Shown: positions 33,983 to 43,824, numbered from the stretch's first letter. The stretch: DNA of 64,000 bases from an uncultured Bacteroidales bacterium (GCA_900318015.1 ONJB01000004.1:209354-273353), one strand, 5' to 3'. The notes: generated by a model from the letters alone, not told the origin. A program made the numbers and translations.

Positions 33983-35320
33983 CTACAGGCGGGCCTTGAT
34001 GGCTTTCGTCGCCTCCTCATAGCCAGGCTTTTCGAGGAGGGCGAACATGTTCTTCTTGTAGGCCTCCACGCCGGGCTGGTTGAACGGATTCACCCCGAGC
34101 GTGTACGCGCTCACGCCGCACGCGAACTCGAAGAAATAGAACAGGGAACCGAGGTTGAAGGCGTCGACCTTCTCCACGGACACCTGCATCTGGGGCACGC
34201 CGCCGTCCTGGTGGGCGATGACGGTGCCGAGCTCGGCCATGTGGTTGCAGTGCTCGACGTTCTTGCCGGCGAGGTAGTTCAGCTGGTCCAGGTTCTGAGG
34301 GTCGGAGCCGATGACCACGGTGCGGGTGGCCTTCTCCACGTGGACGACGGTCTCGAACATCACGCGGTCGCCTTCCTGGATGAACTGGCCCATGGAGTGC
34401 AGGTCCGCCGTGTTGTTGACGGAGGCGGGGAAGATGCCCACGCCGTCCTTGCCCTCGGACTCGCCGTAGAGCTGCTTCCACCATTCGGCGAGGTAGGTGA
34501 ACTTGGGATTGTAGTTGACGAGGATTTCCACCTTCTTGCCATATTCCTTATAAAGGAGATTCCGCATCGCGGCGTACACGACGGCAGGGTTCTCCGCGGA
34601 CTTCACGGCGAGGGCCTTCTCGGCCTCCAGGGCGCCGGCGAGGATGGCACGCACGTCGAATCCGGCCACCACGATGGGCAGGATGCCCACGGGGGTGAGG
34701 ACGGAGAAGCGGCCGCCCACGTTGTCCGGGACGACGAAGGTCTTGTAGCCTTCCTGGGTGGACAGGGTCTTGAGGGCGCCCTTCTTGGCGTCGGTGATGG
34801 CGACGATGCGCTCGGCCGCCTCCTTCTTGCCGTAGGTGTCCTCCAGGTACTGCTTCACGATGCGGAAGGCGACGGCGGGCTCGGTGGTGGTGCCGGACTT
34901 GGAGATGACAATGCAGGCGACATTGCGCTCGGCGGCCAGGTCCATCAGTTCGGCGAGGTATTCCTCGGACAGGTTGTTGCCGGCGAAGACCACCTCGGCG
35001 GCGTCTTTCTTCGCCAACTGCTTCGCGAAGTTGTGGCTGAGGGCCTCGATCGCGCACTTGGCGCCGAGGTAGGAACCGCCGATGCCGATGGCGATCACCA
35101 GGTCCACGCCCTTGGCCTTCCAGTCGTCGCAGATCGCCTCGCAATCCGCAATCAGGCTTTCGGGCGTTTCGGACGGCAGGTGCTTCCATCCCAGGAAGTC
35201 ATTGCCGGCGCCGTTCCCGGCGACGAGGACATCGAAAGCATCGAGGGCCTTGCCCACATACGCGTCATACTTGGCTCCATCCACGAAGCCGCAGCAACCT
35301 TTAACGTCAACTTTTACCAT
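33983..35320 (-). CDS. pgi: Glucose-6-phosphate isomerase
   Basis: Interconverts glucose-6-phosphate and fructose-6-phosphate in glycolysis. Family landmarks are GIGGSYLGAKCAIEALSH, VISKSGTTTEPAVAFR, GRFSVLTPVGILPI, the catalytic Glu/His region SLFYFFEFACGVSAYTLGVN and NPFNQPGVEAYKKNMF near the end. The 445-residue length is typical of the shorter bacterial form. ATG 35320 was chosen because a perfect -7 box (35342-35349) lies just upstream, excluding a longer TTG start at 35344. Confidence 0.95.
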   Translation of the reverse strand: MVKVDVKGCCGFVDGAKYDAYVGKALDAFDVLVAGNGAGNDFLGWKHLPSETPESLIADCEAICDDWKAKGVDLVIAIGIGGSYLGAKCAIEALSHNFAKQLAKKDAAEVVFAGNNLSEEYLAELMDLAAERNVACIVISKSGTTTEPAVAFRIVKQYLEDTYGKKEAAERIVAITDAKKGALKTLSTQEGYKTFVVPDNVGGRFSVLTPVGILPIVVAGFDVRAILAGALEAEKALAVKSAENPAVVYAAMRNLLYKEYGKKVEILVNYNPKFTYLAEWWKQLYGESEGKDGVGIFPASVNNTADLHSMGQFIQEGDRVMFETVVHVEKATRTVVIGSDPQNLDQLNYLAGKNVEHCNHMAELGTVIAHQDGGVPQMQVSVEKVDAFNLGSLFYFFEFACGVSAYTLGVNPFNQPGVEAYKKNMFALLEKPGYEEATKAIKARL

Positions 35321-35341
35321 AGTCTTAAAATTATATTCTTG

Positions 35342-35349
35342 CAAAAATA
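35342..35349 (-). promoter_or_regulatory. -7 box (TATTTTTG) of pgi
   Basis: An exact TAnnTTTG match on the minus strand, 21 nt before the pgi ATG, in the 52-bp gap after the phosphatase-GDPD gene. Confidence 0.7.
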
Positions 35350-35372
35350 AGCATTTGGGCGGGATTAAACAA

Positions 35373-37382
35373 CTAGCGCTCCCAGAGGATCTCGCGGGTC
35401 AGGGCGGGCTTGTCCGTGGTGATCTGGTCCACACCCAGGTCGCGCATCGCGCGGATGTCTTCCGGATCGTCCACGGTCCACACATTGACGCTCATCCCGA
35501 GGTCGTGCGCTTCCTTCACCCATTCCGGATGCTTCTTGAATACGCTGTAGTGGTAGTCGATGCCATTGATGCCTTCCGCGTGCAGCTGGGCCGGGGAAAG
35601 GTCGCCGTTCAGGTACTGGACCGTGTAGCCGGGGGCCTTCTTGGCGAGTTCCTGGCAGATGTGGTGGCTGAAGGAGATGAACACGACCTTGGTGGGCTCG
35701 GAAGACCGGCGGGCGAAGGAGGCGAACTCCGGCGGGACGTTGCGCGGAGCGGCCGGGCGGAGGGCCTGGAGGCACTTCTCCACGAGTTCATCTTCACGTT
35801 CCACGGTGGTCTGCGGCTTGAGTTCCAGCACGGGCATGCACTCGCGGCTCCGCGCGGCCTGGGCCATGTACTCGGCCAGGGTCGGGATATGTTCGCCGTT
35901 GGCAAGCCGGTTCGCGCGGACTTCCTCGAAATTGCTCTTCTGGATGTCCAGTTCACCGATCATCTGGTTGTGGTGGACGACGGGCACGCCGTCGGCGGTC
36001 AGATGGATGTCGAACTCACTGCCCCAGAGGCCGTATTCCTGCGCCTTGCGGAAGGAGGCGACGGAGTTCTCCGCATTGCCCTCCCAGTAGCCGCGGTGGG
36101 CGACGATCTGCGTCTTCGGGATGCGCTTCGCGCACCAGGCCTTGACATCGTCCCAGCGGTAGAAGATGCCGTTGACAGCCTGCAAGGCCGGAAGTTTCGT
36201 CTCCCGCTCGTTCATCAGGAACTTGACCAGGATGTCGTCGGACTTCTTGCTCCGGTAGAAGATCATCTGCAGGTTCGTCGCGAAAGGACAGTAGTAGGAA
36301 GGAAGCCAGTTCGCGGCGGCTTCCTCCACGGTATAACGCTCGCTCACGCCCTCCAGGCCCAGGTAGCACACCAGGCCCAGGAAAGGCCAGTCGTGGCCGA
36401 AGCACAGGTCGGCGGCCTTCTGCACCGTGCCGGCGATGACGGCGTCCGCCTGGCTGATGAGGGTGTCGACCAGCTCCTGGGAGCGCGGCATGCGGATCTC
36501 CCCGTTCAGCTTGGAGTCGCACTGGTTCAGGTAGGCGGAGAGGAAGTTCAGCTCATGGAAATGGACCACGTTCTCGAAGGGGAGGTAACGGAACATGTTG
36601 TCCGGGATGTCGAAGGGATCCGAGACGCGGGCGCAGTCGTAGATGGCGTTCTGGAAATCCCAGGCGTTCGGGATGAGCTTCTTGGCCGCTTCGGGATCCG
36701 TGAACAGGGTCTTGTACACGGTCTCGTTGTCCCACTGGATGGTCTTCTTGTATTCGTCCAGGGCCTTGTTGGTGCGGGCGATGAGGGTGCTGTTCTCACC
36801 GCGGGCGATGTAGGCGTAGTACTTCTCGCCGGTGTCCAGGTCCATGTCCAGGTCCGGCTGCAGCGCCTGGAGACGGGCGGTGAAGCCGTTCATGGACACG
36901 ATGCAGCGCGGCGTGGTGCTGGAAACGGCGCGGATATGCTTGCTGCCGTTCTTGAACACTTCCGGGAAGCGTTTATACATCCGCTCGGCGAGCTGCGCGT
37001 GCTCGCGGACACCTCGGGGAGTCAGGCGGCCGTCCATGCCATCGTGCAGTTTGTAGAGGAGGGCGGCCTCCTTCATCAGGGAGTCGCCGGCGGGCGTCAG
37101 CAGATGCTGCTCGTTGGCCTGGGTAAGGAGGTCGCGGACCAGCTTATACTGCGGGCCGCCCCAGTCCGAACGGGAGCCGTGGCGTCCGTAGTGGCTGATG
37201 TAGAACGCCTTGTACCCCTTCGGGGCGGGCGTGTCCTTGACGGGTTCGAATTCGTAGGAATGCGTGTTGAACGCGGCGCGGCGGATGTCGCCTTTCAGGT
37301 ACTTCACCACCGGGGTGTCCGGCTGGGCGGCGGCCGTCAGGGCGAAGAGCGCCAGCGCGGCCAGGGTCAAGATTCGTTTCAT
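35373..37382 (-). CDS. Fusion of a histidine acid phosphatase and a glycerophosphodiester phosphodiesterase
   Basis: The 669-residue secreted protein begins MKRILTLAALALFALTAAAQ (signal). The first domain (about 30-430) has the histidine-phosphatase motif FYISHYGRHGSRSDWGG, followed later by LNFLSAYLNQCD and a helical cap, related to phytase-like phosphatases. The second domain (about 430-669) starts IVAHRGYWEGNAENSVASF and contains GSEFDIHLTADGVPVVHHNQ and VPEST-like ELKPQT, the GDPD catalytic core with His, Glu and Asp ligands, ending NVWTVDDPEDIRAMRDLGVD. Together they could release glycerol-phosphate head groups and then phosphate. The two-enzyme fusion is the notable point. It lies 4 nt after the M64 gene. 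Confidence 0.88.
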   Translation of the reverse strand: MKRILTLAALALFALTAAAQPDTPVVKYLKGDIRRAAFNTHSYEFEPVKDTPAPKGYKAFYISHYGRHGSRSDWGGPQYKLVRDLLTQANEQHLLTPAGDSLMKEAALLYKLHDGMDGRLTPRGVREHAQLAERMYKRFPEVFKNGSKHIRAVSSTTPRCIVSMNGFTARLQALQPDLDMDLDTGEKYYAYIARGENSTLIARTNKALDEYKKTIQWDNETVYKTLFTDPEAAKKLIPNAWDFQNAIYDCARVSDPFDIPDNMFRYLPFENVVHFHELNFLSAYLNQCDSKLNGEIRMPRSQELVDTLISQADAVIAGTVQKAADLCFGHDWPFLGLVCYLGLEGVSERYTVEEAAANWLPSYYCPFATNLQMIFYRSKKSDDILVKFLMNERETKLPALQAVNGIFYRWDDVKAWCAKRIPKTQIVAHRGYWEGNAENSVASFRKAQEYGLWGSEFDIHLTADGVPVVHHNQMIGELDIQKSNFEEVRANRLANGEHIPTLAEYMAQAARSRECMPVLELKPQTTVEREDELVEKCLQALRPAAPRNVPPEFASFARRSSEPTKVVFISFSHHICQELAKKAPGYTVQYLNGDLSPAQLHAEGINGIDYHYSVFKKHPEWVKEAHDLGMSVNVWTVDDPEDIRAMRDLGVDQITTDKPALTREILWER

Positions 37383-37386
37383 ATGC

Positions 37387-38718
37387 TTAACGGGTATAAT
37401 AATCAATCATCTGTACGATGGCGCGGGCGCAGACGGGGCAGAATTCCTCGCACTCGTTGATGCGCATGCGGCATTCCTGCACGGGCCGGTATACGCCGTG
37501 GAGCTGATAGCCGGCCCCCTCGTACACGCCGACCTTCAGGTTCAGCTGGTCCTTCTGCTCCTGGGTGAAGGTGCGCCAGAGCCGGCGGACATTCTGCTTG
37601 TCCAGCTCATCGACCGGCGTCGGGATCCGGATGTCCTTGGGCAGCATATCTTGCCACTTGGAAGCGAAATCGTGGAGCGTGGTGATATTGGGCTCCCAGG
37701 GCTCCGTATCGGCCGGATAGGGCGTTTCCACCTGGTCGCCGTAGGCGTACTCGTCGGCCAGGCCGCCGAAGGCGTGGCCGAACTCATGGACCATCACCGG
37801 GACGAAGGTGGGATGGTCGCTGTTCATGATGGTCAGGGAATTGTAGATGCCGCCCCCGCCGTAGATGGCCGTATTGACCAGCAGTACGATGTGCTCGAAC
37901 GGCACGGTGCCGATGAGGTCGAAGATCTTCTGCTGCGCGGAGGAGGTCAGGTACCGGTCCGTGTAGAAGGTGTCGAAGTGGCTGTCCGCGACGGTGCGCT
38001 TCCAGCTGCCGTTCCGCGGGACGCTGACGCCGGAGTCCTGCGAGGGCGCGAAAACGGCCCGGACGGCGAACTTGTTCCGCCGGCTGGCGAACGGCTCGTG
38101 GTGGAAGAGCGCCTGCGCGACGCGCTCGGCGTCCCCATAGAACTTGGCCTTCTCGGAAGCGGCGTAGCCTTCGGAAACGACCACGATGTCAATGGTTTCG
38201 TCCAGCGGACCGCCCTGCCAGATGACGGCGGAGGAGTATTCGTTGTCAGCCACCTTCCGGATGAGGATGTCGGTCGGGTCGATCCGGTGCTTCAGGTAGG
38301 AAGACCGGTTCCGGTGCGTGTCCATGAGGAAAACCTCGATGTCCACCGGCCGCTTGGGGAACGGAACCTGGTAGCAGTTCTCGAAAGCCCGCTGCACGCG
38401 CGTGGCTTCTTCTTCCACCTGCCATTCCTGGAACAGGGTGGAGAAGGAATTGGCATACAGGCACTCCCCCGTTTCGGGATCCAGGACACGGATCTGGCCG
38501 TTGCCTTCCAGCAGCGGCCTGGCGAGGTTGTGCCGACGGCCGGCCCACTGGGAAGTCCTCAGGGCCTGCTGGAAATAGATGGCCTGGTGCGCGTTGTCCC
38601 CGCAGAACACATAATCCAGCCGCAGGGTCGCATCTTCGAAATCCTGGTCGAAGTCCCGGGCGACGAGGCCCGGCAAGGCCAGCAGCAGCGCTACGGCCGT
38701 CAAAAAGAATCGTTTCAT
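37387..38718 (-). CDS. M64-family metallopeptidase (IgA-protease-like)
   Basis: The 443-residue secreted protein has a signal MKRFFLTAVALLLALPGLVA. The N-terminal region (about 20-150) is a beta domain; the catalytic domain holds DIVVVSEGYAASEKAKFYGD and the zinc site HEFGHAFGGLADEYAYG (about residue 311), a match to the M64 pattern. The Cys-rich end CRMRINECEEFCPVCARAIV is typical of the family. It would act outside the cytoplasm; substrate is unknown. Its ATG overlaps the recX stop by 4 nt. Confidence 0.9.
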   Translation of the reverse strand: MKRFFLTAVALLLALPGLVARDFDQDFEDATLRLDYVFCGDNAHQAIYFQQALRTSQWAGRRHNLARPLLEGNGQIRVLDPETGECLYANSFSTLFQEWQVEEEATRVQRAFENCYQVPFPKRPVDIEVFLMDTHRNRSSYLKHRIDPTDILIRKVADNEYSSAVIWQGGPLDETIDIVVVSEGYAASEKAKFYGDAERVAQALFHHEPFASRRNKFAVRAVFAPSQDSGVSVPRNGSWKRTVADSHFDTFYTDRYLTSSAQQKIFDLIGTVPFEHIVLLVNTAIYGGGGIYNSLTIMNSDHPTFVPVMVHEFGHAFGGLADEYAYGDQVETPYPADTEPWEPNITTLHDFASKWQDMLPKDIRIPTPVDELDKQNVRRLWRTFTQEQKDQLNLKVGVYEGAGYQLHGVYRPVQECRMRINECEEFCPVCARAIVQMIDYYTR

Positions 38719-39167
38719 GGCATCACACGTTTCACGGCCGCCTCCACCTCGTCGTAACCGTATCCCCGGGAAAGGAGCGCCTTCAGAAGCTTCAGGCGGC
38801 ACTGGGGATCGTCCTTGAGGATGCGGTACCGGTCAGCGGCCAGTTTATCCAGTTTCGAGGCCGCCTTCGCAGGGTCGATCTCCTGCAGGGCCTCGGCAAT
38901 GATTTCATCGGAAACCCCCTTCCCGCGGAGCTGGAAGCGGATCTTCACGGTCCCCCACCCTTGCAGGGCGGATTTCTCCCGGGCGAAGGCGGCGGCGAAG
39001 CGCCGGTCATCGACAAAGCGGTCCTTCACCAGCGAGGCGACGATGCGGTCGGCCGCGTCAGGGTCGCCTTCCATCGCCTTCAGGGCCTTCCGGCGGATGT
39101 CGGAGACGCAGTACTCCATCCGCGCGCACTGGCGCTGCAGCCGTTCGAGGACCTTCTGCTCTTCCAT
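38715..39167 (-). CDS. recX: Regulatory protein RecX
   Basis: A 150-residue helical protein that modulates RecA filaments. The three tandem three-helix repeats are visible: RMEYCVSDIRRKALKA, DDRRFAAAFAREKSALQGWG (with the conserved ..G..KI...L...G) and GVSDEIIAEALQEID. Its own RecA lies 3.6 kb away on the other strand, so the two are not co-transcribed. It starts 4 nt after the patatin-like gene stop and is followed by the M64 gene with a 4-nt overlap. Confidence 0.92.
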   Translation of the reverse strand: MEEQKVLERLQRQCARMEYCVSDIRRKALKAMEGDPDAADRIVASLVKDRFVDDRRFAAAFAREKSALQGWGTVKIRFQLRGKGVSDEIIAEALQEIDPAKAASKLDKLAADRYRILKDDPQCRLKLLKALLSRGYGYDEVEAAVKRVMP

Positions 39168-39171
39168 GGGC

Positions 39172-41565
39172 CTAGAAATCGAAACCGAGGGACAGGTAGG
39201 CGCCCACCTTGCGGGTCATCGACGACCAGTGGACGATGGCCTTCAGCGGGCCCACGATCGTGTCGTAGGCATAGCCCAGGCCGAAGCCGTAGAGGTTCTC
39301 GCCGTTCTCGAACTGGCGGAAGCTGTAGAAGTCGCGGGAGTAGTTGAAGGCCGCGGTGAGGTAGTTGTTCCGGAAGATCTGGTAACGGAGGTCCGACCGG
39401 AGGACGACGAGGTTGTTGCGTCGGAAAGCGGCGTTGTTGATGCCGATGAACGGCAGCTGGTGGTCCACGTACCGCCCGAGCATCTCGCCGCCGAGGACGT
39501 TCGCGAACGGAATCGGGATGTCGTCACCGAAGATGAAGCGGAAGCCGCCCTTCAGCGACAGGGTGAAGCGCCGGCCGATGGGGACGGGCATCTGGCCCGA
39601 TCCCGAGACGATGCCGAAGAAGCCCGGATAGCCGGGGCCGTCGAACACGCGGGAGACCAGGTCGTACCGCAGGTGCGCAGAGAAGCCCTGGCGCGGGAAG
39701 TAGCCGTCGTCCAGCGTATAAGCGGTTCCGTCAATGAACACGCCCGGATAGTCCATCCGCCACAGGGAGCGGTCATAGTCGCCGATCACGTCGCTCGCGA
39801 GGAGGTGCGCGATGTTGAAATAGGTATTCCGCAGGCCGCCCTTGACGTCGAAGTTCGACCACTCCATATTGGAGGCGTAAATTTCCTGGTTGGTGGTCAG
39901 GTAGGCGACGTTGAACCGGTTCTCCCCCATCAGGAAGTTGTTGTGGTCCGTCCAGCGGAGGTCCGCCCGGATGTTGAAGGTAGGCCACCGGGGCGTTTCG
40001 TAGGCGTAGTGCACGTCCAGGTACGGGTTCGCGCCCACCCGGGCCGTCAGGTCCAGGGACGAGCCGCGCATGGCCGTCGTGTTCAGGCCCACGTTCAGCA
40101 GCAGGGACACGAGTTCCTCGGTATCCAGCCGGAAGCCGATGCCCAGCAGGTGCTTCGGGCCGCGCTTACAGTTGATCCGCAGGTGGAACGGCTCCTCCGT
40201 GCCCAGCATGTCGTAGCTGACATATTCGTAGGATCCCTTGCCGAAAATGGTGTTCAGGGCGTCCTCCACGTCGTCGCGGGACACGCGGTCGCCGGCATGG
40301 ACCTTGAGTTTCGCCCGCAGGTAATCCGCTTCCTTGCCGGAAACGCCCAGGATCTCGATGCTGTCGACGAGGACCGGGGTGCGGTCGATGTCGATGGCCT
40401 TCGGACCGGCGTACCGGAGGGTGTCGGTCCCCACCCAGCGCCGGACCGCGTCCAGTTCTTCCTTCATCTCCTCGGCCGCCTTGTAGCCGCGGTTGAGCAT
40501 CGTGTCGATGGCGACGGCGTCGAAGCTCATCATCCCATACCCGGAGAGATCCGGCTTGATGCGCACGTCCACGTTCCGGATGTTCCGCTCGAAGGAATCC
40601 TCGGCGAACATGTCGATGCCGCGCCAGAGGATGTCGGCGATGTTGTGGATCTCCTCATAGCCCGACTTGGAGTCGGAGAGGTCCACGCCGATGACGATGT
40701 CGGCCCCCATCTGCCGGGCGAGGTCCACCGGGAAATTGTTGCGCATGCCGCCGTCCACCAGCACCATGCCGCGGGTGCGGACCGGGGAGAAAAAGCCCGG
40801 AATGGACATCGTGGAGCGCATCGCCGTGTTGAGGCTGCCGTTGTGCCAGACTTTCGCCCGGCCGGAGACGACGTCCGTCGCCACGCAGGCGAACGGGACC
40901 GGCAGGCGGAGGAAGTCCGTGGAATCGGCATACCCCGGGGTGAGGCTGGAGATCAGGTACTGGACGTTCTGGCCGAAGATGTAGCCGGAAGGGAGGCTGC
41001 TCATCAGGCTTTTCAGCACCATGCCGTCGGCGTCGCCGTCACCGGCCGCGAGATGCAGCTTGCCGTCCGTGGGATTGGCGTAGCGGATGTCTTCCTGGAG
41101 CTGGTTCTGGAAGTCCTTGACACTGTAGAAGAACGGGAAGGACAGGGCGAAACGTTCCTTGTACCGCCGGCGGCCGTACGGGATGTATTCCCAGTCGACC
41201 CGGTCGCTCATCGTGCGGTCCCAGTCGATGTTCCGCATCAGCGAGTCGAGGAAATCCGGGGTGTAGCCCATCGCATAGACGCCGCCGATGAGGCCGCCGA
41301 TGCTCGTTCCCACGACCATGTCCACCGGGAACTTGTACTGCTCCAGGTACTTGAGCGCGCCCACGGTCGCCGCGCCCTTGGCGCCGCCGCCGCTCAGGAC
41401 GAGGGCCAGCGTGGGCCGGTGCTTGCGGATCCGGTCCATCCGGGCCTTCATCTCCGCGACGGCCTGTTCATCGGACGGATCCAGGCCGAAACCGGCGGAC
41501 GTGGTGGTCTGCGCCGACAGGACCGCGGATGCGAACAGGAACAGGATGAGCAGGTATCTCTTCAT
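39172..41565 (-). CDS. Patatin-like phospholipase with C-terminal outer-membrane barrel
   Basis: 797 residues starting MKRYLLILFLFASAVLSAQ (signal). The patatin domain (about 50-340) shows the oxyanion GGGAKGAATVGAL, the nucleophile Ser in VGTSIGG, and the catalytic Asp in VDGGMRNNFPVDLA. A POTRA-like linker (about 350-430, PVLVDSIEILGVSGKEADYL) and a BamA/Omp85-like barrel ending with aromatic GFDF (the last residue is Phe) follow. This is the PlpD-like autotransporter layout, which exports or anchors the lipase at the outer membrane. It lies 3 nt after the rlmN stop and 4 nt before recX on the same strand. Confidence 0.92.
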   Translation of the reverse strand: MKRYLLILFLFASAVLSAQTTTSAGFGLDPSDEQAVAEMKARMDRIRKHRPTLALVLSGGGAKGAATVGALKYLEQYKFPVDMVVGTSIGGLIGGVYAMGYTPDFLDSLMRNIDWDRTMSDRVDWEYIPYGRRRYKERFALSFPFFYSVKDFQNQLQEDIRYANPTDGKLHLAAGDGDADGMVLKSLMSSLPSGYIFGQNVQYLISSLTPGYADSTDFLRLPVPFACVATDVVSGRAKVWHNGSLNTAMRSTMSIPGFFSPVRTRGMVLVDGGMRNNFPVDLARQMGADIVIGVDLSDSKSGYEEIHNIADILWRGIDMFAEDSFERNIRNVDVRIKPDLSGYGMMSFDAVAIDTMLNRGYKAAEEMKEELDAVRRWVGTDTLRYAGPKAIDIDRTPVLVDSIEILGVSGKEADYLRAKLKVHAGDRVSRDDVEDALNTIFGKGSYEYVSYDMLGTEEPFHLRINCKRGPKHLLGIGFRLDTEELVSLLLNVGLNTTAMRGSSLDLTARVGANPYLDVHYAYETPRWPTFNIRADLRWTDHNNFLMGENRFNVAYLTTNQEIYASNMEWSNFDVKGGLRNTYFNIAHLLASDVIGDYDRSLWRMDYPGVFIDGTAYTLDDGYFPRQGFSAHLRYDLVSRVFDGPGYPGFFGIVSGSGQMPVPIGRRFTLSLKGGFRFIFGDDIPIPFANVLGGEMLGRYVDHQLPFIGINNAAFRRNNLVVLRSDLRYQIFRNNYLTAAFNYSRDFYSFRQFENGENLYGFGLGYAYDTIVGPLKAIVHWSSMTRKVGAYLSLGFDF

Positions 41566-41568
41566 GGT

Positions 41569-42597
41569 CTAAGCGTGGTTGTGCTGCCCGGCCAGCAGGC
41601 CGCAGGCGGCGAAGATGTCCTCGCCCCGGGAGGCGCGGATGGTGGCCGTGATCCCGCCCCGGGTGAGGCGGTCCCGGAAGGCCTCCATCGAAGCCTGCGG
41701 GCTGGTGCCGTACGGGAAATCCGGGATCCGGTGGAACCGGATGAGGTTCACGCGGCACTCCAGGCCGTGCAGGAGACGGAGGAGGGCGTCGGCGTGCCGG
41801 GGCGTGTCGTTGTGCCCGGCGAACATCGTGTATTCGAAACTCACGCGGCGCTGGCCGGTGAAATCGTATTGGCGGAGGAGGGCGATGACGTCCTCGAGGG
41901 GATAGACTTTCTGCACCGGCATGAGGGCGAGGCGCTCCTCCGGGAAGGGGTTGTGGAGGCTCACGGCCAGGTGGCACTTGCATTCGTCCAGGAAGCGTTT
42001 CAGGTTGGGCAGGACGCCGATGGTGGAGAGGGTGATGCGCTTGGGGCTCCAGGCAAACCCCCAGTCCGCGGTGAGGACTTCGATGGCGCGTCTCACTTCC
42101 TCCCAGTTGTCCAGCGGCTCGCCCATGCCCATGAACACGGTGTTCGTGAGTTCCGCCGCCTCGTCGATGCCGAAGAACTGGGACAGGATGTCCGCCGCGG
42201 AGAGGCTTCCGTGGAAACCCTGGCGGCCCGTCATGCAGAACTTGCAGCCCATCTTGCAGCCGGCCTGGGAGGACACGCAAAGGGTCTTGCGGTCCCCGTC
42301 GGGGATCATGACGGCCTCCACGGCGTTGCCGGGATCGCCGTTCACGGGGAAAAGGTACTTGCAGGTACCGTCGACGGACTCCGCCTTGTCCAGCGGGAGG
42401 GCGACGCCCACCTCGTACTGCTCCTCCAGCCGCTCGCGCCCCGCCTTGGAGATGTTCGTCATTTCCGCGATGGAACGCACGCGCTTGCCGTAGATCCACT
42501 GGGCGATCTGCTTGCCCGTGAATCCCGGCAGCCCCGCCGCAAGGGCGATTTCCTTGAGTTCGGCGGGCGTTTTTCCGAGGAGCCTGGTCTTTTCCAT
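41569..42597 (-). CDS. rlmN: 23S rRNA (adenine2503-C2)-methyltransferase
   Basis: A radical-SAM enzyme methylating A2503 in 23S rRNA and also A37 in some tRNAs. The 4Fe-4S motif is seen in QAGCKMGCKFCMTG (C-x3-C-x2-C), with GMGEPLDNW, LSTIGVLPNLKRFL and the second Cys region near the C-terminus (FAACGLLAGQ, the mechanistic Cys). From ATG 42597 the length is 342 residues. Start chosen because the promoter at 42606-42637 lies directly before it. It leads the chain rlmN, patatin, recX, M64, phosphatase-GDPD. Confidence 0.95.
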   Translation of the reverse strand: MEKTRLLGKTPAELKEIALAAGLPGFTGKQIAQWIYGKRVRSIAEMTNISKAGRERLEEQYEVGVALPLDKAESVDGTCKYLFPVNGDPGNAVEAVMIPDGDRKTLCVSSQAGCKMGCKFCMTGRQGFHGSLSAADILSQFFGIDEAAELTNTVFMGMGEPLDNWEEVRRAIEVLTADWGFAWSPKRITLSTIGVLPNLKRFLDECKCHLAVSLHNPFPEERLALMPVQKVYPLEDVIALLRQYDFTGQRRVSFEYTMFAGHNDTPRHADALLRLLHGLECRVNLIRFHRIPDFPYGTSPQASMEAFRDRLTRGGITATIRASRGEDIFAACGLLAGQHNHA

Positions 42598-42605
42598 AAG
42601 GTCTA

Positions 42606-42637
42606 CAAATTTAACATTTTTGCAAGAATTTAGCAAA
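42606..42637 (-). promoter_or_regulatory. Promoter of rlmN and downstream genes
   Basis: On the minus strand TTTG (42634-42637), a 20-nt spacer and TAAATTTG (42606-42613) form a full consensus match, 8 nt before the ATG. Confidence 0.85.
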
Positions 42638-42727
42638 GACTCATTTCATGTACCGCAAACTGGCACAAGCCGTGCCGATCTTTGCACGCAGAAAGGGACA
42701 AGGCCTTTTATTTACCATTTTATTTCC

Positions 42728-42735
42728 TAACTTTG
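42728..42735 (+). promoter_or_regulatory. -7 box (TAACTTTG) of recA
   Basis: An exact TAnnTTTG match 46 nt before the recA ATG. No SOS (LexA-like) palindrome is evident in the 180-bp upstream region. Confidence 0.7.
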
Positions 42736-42781
42736 TACCAACCGGGCCGCAGCGCCCGGGAAACGTATAACAAACAACATT

Positions 42782-43816
42782 ATGGCTAAAGCAGTAGAAG
42801 AAAAGACCGGTGCGGAAGTCAATGCCGCCAAACTGAAGGCATTGCAGGCGACGATCGACAAGATCGAGAAGGATTACGGGAAAGGTACCATCATGAAGTT
42901 GGGAGATCAGCCAGAATGGGATGCGGCGCAGGTCATCCCGAGCGGGTCCATCGCCCTGGACCACGCCCTCGGAATCGGCGGCTACCCGAAAGGGAGGATC
43001 ATCGAGATCTACGGCCCCGAATCCAGCGGTAAGACCACCCTCGCCGTGCACGCGATCGCCCAGGCGCAGAAGGCCGGGGGCATCGCCGCCATCATCGACG
43101 CGGAACACGCCTTCGACAGGACCTATGCGAAGGCCCTGGGCGTGGACCTCGAAACCCTCCTGATCTCGCAGCCCGACAACGGCGAGCAGGCGCTCGAGAT
43201 CGCAGACAACCTCATCCGGAGCGGCGCCATCGACATCGTCGTGATCGACTCGGTCGCCGCCCTGACTCCGAAAGCGGAAATCGAAGGCGAGATGGGCGAG
43301 AACAAGGTCGGCCTCCAGGCCCGCCTGATGTCCCAGGCCCTCCGCAAGCTCACCGCGAACATCTCCAAGACGAACACCTGCTGCATCTTCATCAACCAGC
43401 TCCGCGAGAAGATCGGCATCATGTTCGGCAACCCGGAGACCACCACGGGCGGCAACGCCCTGAAGTTCTACGCTTCCGTCCGCCTGGACATCCGGCGCAC
43501 CACCCAGATCAAGGACGGCGAGGAAGCCCTCGGCAACCATGTGAAGGTGAAGGTCGTCAAGAACAAGATGGCCCCGCCGTTCAAGAAGGCGGAATTCGAC
43601 ATCGTCTTCGGCGAAGGCATCTCGCACTCGAGCGAACTCGTGGACCTGGGCGTGGAGCTCGGCATCATCGCCAAGTCCGGCTCCTGGTTCAGCTACAACG
43701 ACCAGAAGCTCGCGCAGGGCCGCGAAGCCGTCAAGAAACTCCTCCAGGACAACCCTGAACTCGCCGACGAGATCGAGGCCAAGATCCGGGCCGCCCTGGA
43801 CAACGTCGAAGACTGA
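42782..43816 (+). CDS. recA: Recombinase RecA
   Basis: The central strand-exchange ATPase and SOS co-protease. Walker [10 protein letters not shown], Walker [21 protein letters not shown], the L2 loop [20 protein letters not shown] and the C-terminal domain are all present. Length is 344 residues. The upstream -7 box at 42728-42735 and a 46-nt leader precede it. A small lipoprotein gene follows 8 nt downstream and may be co-transcribed. Confidence 0.97.
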   Translation: MAKAVEEKTGAEVNAAKLKALQATIDKIEKDYGKGTIMKLGDQPEWDAAQVIPSGSIALDHALGIGGYPKGRIIEIYGPESSGKTTLAVHAIAQAQKAGGIAAIIDAEHAFDRTYAKALGVDLETLLISQPDNGEQALEIADNLIRSGAIDIVVIDSVAALTPKAEIEGEMGENKVGLQARLMSQALRKLTANISKTNTCCIFINQLREKIGIMFGNPETTTGGNALKFYASVRLDIRRTTQIKDGEEALGNHVKVKVVKNKMAPPFKKAEFDIVFGEGISHSSELVDLGVELGIIAKSGSWFSYNDQKLAQGREAVKKLLQDNPELADEIEAKIRAALDNVED

Positions 43817-43824
43817 CCCCGCCT

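Noticed and set aside
31411-33999. Long plus-strand frame opposite the outer-membrane barrel gene
   Set aside because: It mirrors the barrel gene in antisense, is made of Gly/Val/His-rich noise and has no promoter or signal.
38815-42633. A 1272-codon open frame on the plus strand
   Set aside because: It runs opposite recX, the patatin gene and rlmN, all with clear motifs. High third-position GC leaves long antisense frames open; its sequence is His/Arg/Val-rich and lacks any domain.
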